NCBI GenBank assembly: GCA_015688915.1
Contig: JAATGX010000071.1
Location: 1 to 21,470 of the forward strand
Direction: 5' to 3'
Origin: Desulfuromonadales bacterium
GTDB lineage: Bacteria > Desulfobacterota > Desulfuromonadia > Geobacterales > Pseudopelobacteraceae
Length of the DNA: 21,470 nt
This document shows, piece by piece, positions 16,980 through 21,470 of the stretch (within the stretch, counting starts at the first letter, position 1; each line of letters starts with the position of its first letter). The position numbers and the translations under genes are program-made. A model generated the notes under the pieces. It ran no database searches. It had not been told where the DNA came from and worked only from the letters and a program-made list of their open reading frames with translations.

Positions 16980-17459
16980 TCAGATCCCCAAGCTGGCCAG
17001 CGCTTCGGATTCCTGCGGGAAATTCTTCTCATCCTGGGCATTGACCCTGCCATAGGTTTCCTTGCTCCAGACATCAAAGCGTTTGCCCATGCCGACGAAC
17101 CAGATATCCCGCTCCAGACCGGCGTGAGCGCGCAACGCCGGCGGAATCAACACCCTGCCCAGCTTGTCGGTGCTCCCCTCGACAGCCGGGGCCAGTACCT
17201 GGCGCTTTATGCTGTTCAACTGGACCGAGGTAAACCCTCCCTCATTGGCCAGGATCTTCTGTTCAAGCTCGCGCCACTCCCCGATGGGATAGACCGACAG
17301 CCCGCGACCATAGGAACCGTCACCGAAATCGACCGGCGTGGCCTTGGTGATGATGAAGCGCTCGTCACCAAAGAGCCCGGCCAAGGTTTCACGGAACTTG
17401 GCCGGAATGCTGGTTCTCCCCTTCCCATCGATTGTGCTCAGGTTCTCTCCCCCGAACAT
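16980..17459 (-). CDS. mraZ: Transcriptional regulator MraZ
   Basis: MraZ is a ring-forming DNA-binding protein of the SpoVT-AbrB fold that represses its own cluster in bacteria where it has been studied. The 159-residue product contains two repeats with the DxxxR motif: DGKGRTSIPAKFR (about 11-23) and DKLGRVLIPPALR in the second half. I chose the ATG at 17457-17459, which starts MFGGENLSTIDGKGR and has GGAAGGG just upstream. An in-frame GTG eight codons earlier (17483) lies inside the operator repeats and is less likely. First gene of the dcw cluster. Confidence 0.96.
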   Translation of the reverse strand: MFGGENLSTIDGKGRTSIPAKFRETLAGLFGDERFIITKATPVDFGDGSYGRGLSVYPIGEWRELEQKILANEGGFTSVQLNSIKRQVLAPAVEGSTDKLGRVLIPPALRAHAGLERDIWFVGMGKRFDVWSKETYGRVNAQDEKNFPQESEALASLGI

Positions 17460-17469
17460 GGCGTCCCTT

Positions 17470-17504
17470 CCATTTCTTACCACTAATTTCCACTTTTTAC
17501 CACT
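17470..17504 (-). promoter_or_regulatory. MraZ operator: four 10-bp-spaced AGTGG-like boxes
   Basis: On the minus strand AGTGG occurs at 17500-17504, 17490-17494 and 17480-17484, with AATGG at 17470-17474. The period is exactly 10 bases, so all boxes face the same side of the helix. Known MraZ operators are direct TGG-containing repeats with this spacing, upstream of mraZ. The boxes lie just downstream of the predicted transcription start and upstream of the mraZ ribosome site, fitting autorepression. Confidence 0.88.
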
Positions 17505-17513
17505 ATGCGGGAA

Positions 17514-17542
17514 TATATAGCGCCGGTCAAGGGATGTGTCAA
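17514..17542 (-). promoter_or_regulatory. Main sigma70 promoter of the dcw cluster
   Basis: On the minus strand TTGACA (17537-17542, a perfect -35) and TATATA (17514-17519) are separated by 17 bases. The predicted start near 17506 gives a leader of about 47 bases to the mraZ ATG, with the MraZ boxes at its beginning. It lies immediately downstream of the terminator of the preceding unit. Confidence 0.85.
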
Positions 17543-17574
17543 GACAAATAAAGGGTTTCTTAAGAAATGATCAC

Positions 17575-17603
17575 AAAAAAACCCCTCCTGTTTCCAGGAG
17601 AGG
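17575..17603 (-). terminator. Intrinsic terminator before the dcw cluster
   Basis: On the minus strand CCTCTCCTG (17595-17603), a GAAA loop and CAGGAGGGG (17582-17590) form a 9-bp stem with one G-T pair, followed by seven Ts (17575-17581). It ends transcription of the small gene at 17631-17975 and separates it from the mraZ promoter. Confidence 0.92.
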
Positions 17604-17630
17604 TCCATGCTGCCGTTCGTAACGATGGGC

Positions 17631-17975
17631 CTATTTCTTGCGGCGGTCCATGAGTGAAACCACCTTCGAGGCGCCCCCCTCCGGGCGCGGGCGGGCCTGC
17701 TGCTCCTTTTCTTCCTGTTCGCGTTGCAGGCGTTCCTCCTCGACCGGCGAGACGACCGGTTCCATGCGGATCGGCGTCCCGCCCATGGTGAAGTCGGCGC
17801 CTTCCAACTGGTATTCGTCCAGTATCCAGGTGAAGACCTGCAGGGGAAACGTGAAAACCATCAGGCGCACCTGCCACCAGCCCGGCTTGACGTCGGGGGT
17901 GATCTCCTCGATACGGGCGTAGAAGCCCGGTTTTTTATCGACATGGATGAGTACGATGTCGTGGGTTGTTGCCAT
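17631..17975 (-). CDS. Unrecognised small conserved-looking protein
   Basis: I do not recognise this 114-residue product. It begins MATTHDIVLIHVDKKPGFYA and has a compact N-terminal part of about 75 residues rich in aromatic and hydrophobic residues (GWWQVRLMVFTFPLQVFTWILDEYQ), then a charged tail rich in Glu, Gln, Arg and Lys. There is no signal peptide, clear membrane segment, cysteine motif or enzyme motif. The ATG has GAGG about eight bases upstream, and an intrinsic terminator follows 27 bases after the stop. The preceding interrupted YkgJ-like gene is 74 bases upstream on the same strand and may share its transcript. It is probably a real gene, given the ribosome site, terminator and compact setting. 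Confidence 0.75.
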   Translation of the reverse strand: MATTHDIVLIHVDKKPGFYARIEEITPDVKPGWWQVRLMVFTFPLQVFTWILDEYQLEGADFTMGGTPIRMEPVVSPVEEERLQREQEEKEQQARPRPEGGASKVVSLMDRRKK

Positions 17976-18014
17976 GGTGTATCCTCGTTGAATGGGATAA
18001 AAGCAGAACTACAT

Positions 18015-18035
18015 AATCTGCCACTGAGACACGGA
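18015..18035. repeat. Solo arm of the CCACAGAGAC-type repeat (copy 3, partial)
   Basis: On the plus strand this reads AATCTGCCAC followed by TGAGACACGGA. It differs at one of 21 positions from the arm end of copy 1 at 5842-5862 (minus strand). No inverted partner is visible nearby, so it looks like a remnant. It lies in the gap between the YkgJ-like gene and the small unknown gene, in the opposite orientation to copies 1 and 2. Confidence 0.6.
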
Positions 18036-18049
18036 TTTTGATTACGTTA

Positions 18050-18559
18050 TTACGGGTCGCAACTGAGCAGGAGCGCCCGGTCGAGACGGCGGCCGGCAAC
18101 CCGGCTGGCTTGGGAGATGGCGTCCCGCAGCAGGTTTTCGGTCGCATACAGCGCGGCGCGTTCGTCCGGCCCCATCCCCCCTTCCACCAGTTCGCAGTTG
18201 AACACCACGCAGGTCATGGGTCTGAAGCGGGGCGGCATGAGGCAACCGGCCTCCCCTGCATAAGGACAACAGGCCGGGCCCATGGCGAAGTCCGGTACGA
18301 CCGGCTAAGTTTCGTCCCTGCGGTAAGCCAGCAGATCCAGCACACTGACGTGATACTTGCCGTTCAGGCAACACTGCCCGGCACACGCCCGACAGATGGA
18401 GGCGCCGCCGGCGGCCAGCGTCTGTTCGAGCAGATCCTCCTTGAGGCGCATGATCTGCCCGATCACGGTATCAAGCTCTGCCCGGGTTCCGGGGTCCAGC
18501 CCTTCATACGCGCTGTCGGCGGCCTTGACGGCCCGGTTCCATTTCCGCTGGTCGTCCAC
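18050..18559 (-). pseudogene. YkgJ-like cysteine-cluster protein gene interrupted by an in-frame TAG
   Basis: Two adjacent open stretches lie in the same frame, separated only by TAG at 18305-18307. The first encodes 84 residues from a GTG start at 18559 and includes CRACAGQCC (56-64), HVSVLDLLAYRRDET. The second continues PVVPDFAMGPACCPYAGEAGCLMPPRFRPMTCVVFNC to codon 170. Together they give a 169-residue protein with cysteines at 56, 59, 63, 64, 97, 98, 106, 117 and 122, the pattern of YkgJ-type zinc or iron-sulfur cluster proteins of unknown function. The stop separates the cysteine ligands, so a truncated product would probably not work. A nonsense mutation, a base-call error or readthrough are all possible. 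The GTG has only a weak ribosome site and starts 23 bases after rnpB. Confidence 0.75.
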
Positions 18560-18582
18560 GTGATCCCACTAAAAAATTGGCT

Positions 18583-18945
18583 GAAGCAGTCCGTAAGCCG
18601 GGTTCTGTTCCCGGGACGGGTTACCCCGTCCCGGGCGATGGCCATTCATCTGGGTCTGCCGTTACCGACAGCCTCAAGCGACCAACCCGGAGGCACGGGC
18701 GGGCCACCCTTGACGCCTCCCTATTAGGTCTTGCTCCTGATGGGGTTTACCTGGCATCCGCCGTCACCGACGGACCCGGTGAGCTCTTACCTCACCCTTT
18801 CACCCTTACCTGCGCCTGGCAGGCGGACTTCTCTCTGTGGCACTGTCCCTGGGGTCGCCCCCGCTGGATGTTATCCAGCATCATGCCCTGTGGAGCCCGG
18901 ACTTTCCTCGATTCCCGAAGGAAGCGCGGCCATCTGGACTACTTC
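18583..18945 (-). ncRNA. rnpB: RNase P RNA, bacterial type A
   Basis: This is the catalytic RNA of ribonuclease P, which trims tRNA 5' leaders. Conserved blocks read on the minus strand are GAGGAAAGTCCGGGCTCC (18892-18909), GGGTGAAAGGGTG (18793-18805), AGATGAATG (18643-18651) and ACAGAACCCGGCTTA (18594-18608). GAAGTAGTCC (18936-18945) pairs along its length with GGACTGCTTC (18583-18592) as helix P1, which sets the ends to within a few bases. The length, about 363 nt, is close to the 377 nt of E. coli. A run of six Ts lies just past the 3' end (18571-18576) without a strong separate hairpin. I see no convincing promoter in the 41 bases before it. Confidence 0.96.
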
Positions 18946-18962
18946 AACCAAACCTTGAAATC

Positions 18963-18978
18963 CCCTTTGTAAAAAGGG
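18963..18978. other. Short hairpin between the zinc-ribbon gene and rnpB
   Basis: CCCTTT (18963-18968), a GTAA loop and AAAGGG (18973-18978) form a 6-bp stem in the 41-base gap. It resembles the hairpin at 16004-16021. On the minus strand it is not followed by a T run, so a terminator role is doubtful. Confidence 0.45.
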
Positions 18979-18986
18979 CTAACCTA

Positions 18987-19703
18987 CTAAGCTGCGGGCT
19001 GCTGCTTCAGAATCAGCACCCGCTGACAATGGGGGCAACTGATCATCTCGTCGCCACGGAAAAGGCTGTTGTAGAGTTGCGGCGGGAGATTCATGTTGCA
19101 CCCCAGGCAGTAGCCGTCCCGGGCGACGGCGACCGCCTGGCCGCGCCGCTGGCCACGCAGGCTGTTATAGCGTTTGAGCAGGCTGGCGGGCAGTTCTTTG
19201 GTGATTTCTTCGCGCTTGGCCAGATCGGTGTCGATATCCTTCTGGGTGGCGGCAATCTCGACCAGCTTTTCCTGACGCCGCTGGGCCGTGTTCTCTTCCA
19301 GCTCAGCCAGGCTGGCAGATTTTGCGGCACTCTCGCCCTTCAGTTCCTCGATCTGCCCAATCGTCCGCAGGATCTGCTCTTCCAACTCGGTCGTCTGCTT
19401 GCGGGCCGCGGTAATTTCACGCCCGATGGCCTGGAACTCCTTGTTGGTCTTGATCTCCTTCATGTGCGATTCGGAGCGGTGGATGTTCTCCTGCTCGGTG
19501 GCGAGCAGCCCCTCCCGTTCCGCTTTTTCCTGCTCCAACTGGGCGATACGCGTCTCCAGCCCGGCCAGTTCCTCGCGGGCGGCATCCAGTCCCTGCTCAA
19601 TCCCGTTCACCTCGCCATGCAGGCTGTTCTGGCCATTCTTCAGTGAATCGATACGAAGGTCGATCTCCTGCAACTGCTCCAACATCTCAAGTCTCTTTTT
19701 CAA
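18987..19703 (-). CDS. Coiled-coil protein with C-terminal C4 zinc ribbon
   Basis: The 238-residue product has a long, charged coiled coil (about residues 5-170) and a C-terminal zinc ribbon with Cys199, Cys202, Cys223 and Cys226 (YCLGC and SCPHC). This is the architecture of the C4-type zinc ribbon family often found next to nif3-like genes; it is assumed to bind nucleic acid or protein, and its exact function is not known to me. I chose TTG at 19701-19703 as start because GGGAGGAA lies six bases upstream and the resulting MKKRLEMLEQLQEIDLRI fits the family N-terminus. An ATG six codons downstream has a poorer ribosome site. It follows nif3 by 44 bases, probably in one operon. Confidence 0.9.
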   Translation of the reverse strand: MKKRLEMLEQLQEIDLRIDSLKNGQNSLHGEVNGIEQGLDAAREELAGLETRIAQLEQEKAEREGLLATEQENIHRSESHMKEIKTNKEFQAIGREITAARKQTTELEEQILRTIGQIEELKGESAAKSASLAELEENTAQRRQEKLVEIAATQKDIDTDLAKREEITKELPASLLKRYNSLRGQRRGQAVAVARDGYCLGCNMNLPPQLYNSLFRGDEMISCPHCQRVLILKQQPAA

Positions 19704-19747
19704 ATCTGCTTCCTCCCGGTACCGATGATGTGATGGTAGTATGTAGT

Positions 19748-20878
19748 TTATTGTGCCTGACAATATCTGAACGGGTCGTACTCCACGCGGCAGGGCAGCA
19801 CCTCGCAGTCGGGATAACCGCTCTCCGTGAGCATCGATTGCAGCCGCTCGCCGACATCGGCCACCATGATATGTTCGCTGGAAAAGTGGCCGGCATCGAT
19901 CAGGGCAATGCCCAGATCTTCCGCGTCGCGGGCATCGTGGTATTTCACGTCGCCCGTCAGCAGGCAATCGGCCCCGGACCGGACCGCATCCCGCAACAGG
20001 GACGCACCGCTGCCGCTGCACAGGGCGACCTTTTCGACCATGGCGGCGGGGTCGCCGACATAACGCAACCCCGGGGCCGGCAACCGCTCTCCCACCCGGG
20101 CGGCAAAATCCGCGAGCGACACGGGGCGCTCAAGCCTGCCAACCCTGCCCAACCCCAGTTTTTCCCCTTCATTCAGCAGCGGATAGACGTCGAAAGCCGG
20201 TTCCTCGTAGGGATGGGCCGCCACAAGCGCCTTGACGGCCCGCCCCAGGCCGGAACGGCAGACCAGCAGTTCCAGGCGGCGCTCCGGGACCCGCTCCAGC
20301 GAGCCGACGGTGCCAATGAACGGCGTAGCGTCATCGAGCGGGGTGAAGGTTCCTTCGCCGGTTGCGGCAAAGGAGCAGTCGCGGTAGGCGCCCAGGTTCT
20401 CGGCATGGGGAAACAGGGCCGTGCGCACCCGCTCCAGATGCTCTTTCGGCACAAACGCCACCAATTTGACCAGTTCCGGGGACGGCGAGGGACGGAGCGG
20501 CACACACCCGCCCACCCCCAGCCGCCTGGCCAGCAGATCGTTCAACCCGCCGCTGGCGATATCATAGCTGGTGTGAATGCTGATGATCGCCAGCCCCCCC
20601 TTAATGGCAGCATGGATCAACCTCCCCTGGGGCGTGGCGGTGGAGATGGATTTCTGCGGCTTGAAGATCAGGGGATGGTGGGTGACGAGCAAGTGGCAGG
20701 AGGAGGCCAGGGCGCTTTCCACAACAGCGGGGGTTGCATCCAGGGCAACCATGATGCGGGATACGGCGGCGGTCGGGTCGCCCAGTTGCAGTCCGGAGTT
20801 GTCCCACGATTCCGCGAGGCCAGGTGGAGCTATTTTATTAATGATTCCAAGTATGTCCGACAGTTTTGCGATTTTCAT
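19748..20878 (-). CDS. Nif3-like dinuclear metal-centre protein (YqfO/DUF34 family)
   Basis: The family binds two metal ions in a toroidal hexamer; a hydrolase such as a GTP cyclohydrolase I type 2 role has been proposed, but its biochemical role is unsettled. The 376-residue product is the long form, with a PII/CutA-like insert (about 125-235) splitting the Nif3 fold. Likely metal ligands are His67 and His68 (LLVTHHPLIF), His102 and Asp106 (IHTSYD), and His331 and Glu335 (DAGHFSSEH). The frame extends upstream through the terminator into the tRNA, but MKIAKLSDILGIINKIAPPG at the ATG 20876-20878 matches family N-termini. Its ribosome site is weak, and a terminator-like hairpin ends 11 bases before the start. 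Confidence 0.93.
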   Translation of the reverse strand: MKIAKLSDILGIINKIAPPGLAESWDNSGLQLGDPTAAVSRIMVALDATPAVVESALASSCHLLVTHHPLIFKPQKSISTATPQGRLIHAAIKGGLAIISIHTSYDIASGGLNDLLARRLGVGGCVPLRPSPSPELVKLVAFVPKEHLERVRTALFPHAENLGAYRDCSFAATGEGTFTPLDDATPFIGTVGSLERVPERRLELLVCRSGLGRAVKALVAAHPYEEPAFDVYPLLNEGEKLGLGRVGRLERPVSLADFAARVGERLPAPGLRYVGDPAAMVEKVALCSGSGASLLRDAVRSGADCLLTGDVKYHDARDAEDLGIALIDAGHFSSEHIMVADVGERLQSMLTESGYPDCEVLPCRVEYDPFRYCQAQ

Positions 20879-20889
20879 CCGGTACAAAC

Positions 20890-20919
20890 AAAAAGAGTGC
20901 AACCTGTCGGTGTGCACTC
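20890..20919 (-). terminator. Terminator-like hairpin between the tRNA and nif3
   Basis: On the minus strand GAGTGCA (20913-20919) and TGCACTC (20895-20901) form a 7-bp stem with an 11-base loop able to pair further (ACC with GGT). Five Ts follow (20890-20894). It probably ends the tRNA transcript. Because it sits 11 bases before the nif3 ATG, it could also act in the nif3 leader. Confidence 0.8.
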
Positions 20920-20994
20920 TCGGGTTATTGGTATGTAGGGTCGCCCCAATCGTAATATTGCCGGCATCCGGCTGTATCTTCCTTGGTTGTGGAT

Positions 20995-21071
20995 TGGTGG
21001 GCCCACCAGGACTCGAACCTGGGACCAACCGGTTATGAGCCGGTGGCTCTAGCCAACTGAGCTATAGGCCC
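20995..21071 (-). tRNA. tRNA with CAU anticodon (tRNA-Ile2 or elongator tRNA-Met)
   Basis: The minus strand folds as a full cloverleaf: acceptor GGGCCTA with TGGGCCC (one G-T pair), D stem GCTC/GAGC, anticodon stem ACCGG/CCGGT around CTCATAA (anticodon CAT at 21035-21037), T stem CCAGG/CCTGG with TTCGAGT, discriminator A and an encoded CCA (20995-20997). It is not an initiator, since positions 1 and 72 pair. The acceptor has C4-G69 and C5-G68, the pairs that E. coli TilS uses to recognise tRNA-Ile2, so isoleucine (AUA-reading after lysidine modification) is somewhat more likely than methionine. Confidence 0.95.
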
Positions 21072-21083
21072 ATGGAAGAATTA

Positions 21084-21112
21084 ATTCTAGGTAAGTGTGC
21101 CATGGCTGTCAA
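21084..21112 (-). promoter_or_regulatory. Promoter of the CAU tRNA gene
   Basis: On the minus strand TTGACA (21107-21112) and TAGAAT (21084-21089) are separated by 17 bases. The predicted start near 21077 leaves a leader of about six bases before the tRNA 5' end. Both hexamers are near-consensus, as expected for a stable RNA gene. Confidence 0.85.
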
Positions 21113-21191
21113 GTACTTTTGATACAAACAGGTGTCATTTTCCCTGTGCGGCAGGCCGGGAAGCGGCACGAAACGATTGGATGGCCGGGTC

Positions 21192-21470
21192 CTAGTCCTC
21201 GCTCATATATCCGATGCGGATCCCGCCCCAGTGCTTGCCGTCAATGATGATCGGGGTGGACATGTCGTTCATGACCTCGCCGGTGTCGCGCATATAGGTT
21301 TGCAGCAGAAACGGCTCCTCGTTGGTGGCGCCGCGGATGCCGGTACGGTCGTTGAATATCCGCTTGGTGCGGTTGCCGTCCTTGTCCTTCTTGATGTCGC
21401 CGGTCAGGGCCTGGGTGTAGCGTTTGTTGTGGGAGGGACAGTAGCCGGAACGGTCGATGCAGATGGCGTA
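21192..21470 (-). CDS. C-terminal fragment of a probable methyl-accepting chemotaxis or other sensory protein
   Basis: Only the last 92 residues are in the window; the rest lies beyond the right edge. They read through YCPSHNKRYTQALTGD, GNRTKRIFNDRTGIR, EEPFLLQTYMRDTGEVMND and STPIIIDGKHWGGIRIGY, ending MSED. I recall this pattern (SHN, GNRTKRIF, LLQTYxRDTGEVM, GKHWGxxRxGY) at the C-termini of chemoreceptors in Geobacter and related genera, after or near the signalling domain. No signalling hairpin or membrane segment is visible here, so the receptor assignment depends on that recalled similarity. No obvious terminator follows the TAG. Confidence 0.6.
   Translation of the reverse strand, partial: YAICIDRSGYCPSHNKRYTQALTGDIKKDKDGNRTKRIFNDRTGIRGATNEEPFLLQTYMRDTGEVMNDMSTPIIIDGKHWGGIRIGYMSED

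Noticed and set aside
14648..17486. Long plus-strand open frames opposite ftsI, ftsL, rsmH and mraZ
   Set aside because: All lie opposite well-identified genes and show no domain; they follow from codon bias on the other strand.
18830..18850. A CTCTGTGGCA tract resembling the palindromic repeat arm
   Set aside because: It is part of rnpB: the conserved ACAGTGCCACAGAGAG segment of RNase P RNA, not a repeat copy.
18577..18972. Open frames on the plus strand across 18577-18972
   Set aside because: They lie opposite rnpB and have no ribosome site or recognisable motif.
1..21470. CRISPR arrays, phage genes, insertion sequences or toxin-antitoxin pairs
   Set aside because: I looked for regularly spaced repeats, transposase or integrase motifs and small paired genes and found none. 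The only repeats are the palindromic elements, short hairpins and one 9-mer.

Overview
The window looks like a GC-rich chromosome segment from a Geobacter-like bacterium (Desulfuromonadia, formerly Deltaproteobacteria). That placement is an inference. It rests on the gene order around the cell-wall cluster, an FtsI with a C-terminal PASTA domain, intergenic repeats of the CCACAGAGACAC type, and a chemoreceptor-like C-terminus at the right edge. Every supported gene lies on the minus strand, so the window reads biologically from right to left.

Right end (about 21470-17560): the tail of a probable sensory or chemotaxis protein; a CAU-anticodon tRNA with a near-consensus promoter and a terminator-like hairpin; a Nif3/YqfO-family protein; a coiled-coil zinc-ribbon protein; the RNase P RNA gene rnpB; a YkgJ-like cysteine-cluster gene interrupted by an in-frame TAG; and a small unrecognised protein followed by a strong intrinsic terminator.

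Centre and left (about 17545-1): a complete division and cell wall (dcw) cluster, from mraZ to the start of ftsZ. The order is mraZ, rsmH, ftsL, ftsI, murE, murF, mraY, murD, ftsW, murG, murC, murB, ddl, ftsQ, ftsA, ftsZ (partial). A sigma70-type promoter (TTGACA, 17 bp, TATATA) sits just before four 10-bp-spaced AGTGG-like boxes, the expected MraZ autoregulatory operator. Many junctions overlap by one to four bases (ATGA, TAATG, TGATG) or abut, which suggests one translationally coupled transcription unit. It makes the soluble UDP-MurNAc-pentapeptide precursor (MurB, C, D, E, F, Ddl), lipids I and II (MraY, MurG), septal peptidoglycan (FtsW, FtsI) and the divisome scaffold (FtsL, Q, A, Z). 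MurE carries the DNPR motif of meso-diaminopimelate-adding enzymes.

I see no new multi-gene system. The points most worth a second look are: the in-frame amber codon in the YkgJ-like gene; two palindromic repeat elements inside the dcw operon, one of which supplies the last residues and stop codon of MurG; the clean MraZ operator; a terminator-like hairpin immediately before nif3; and a tRNA that may be tRNA-Ile2 rather than tRNA-Met. No gene-free stretch exceeds 300 bases.
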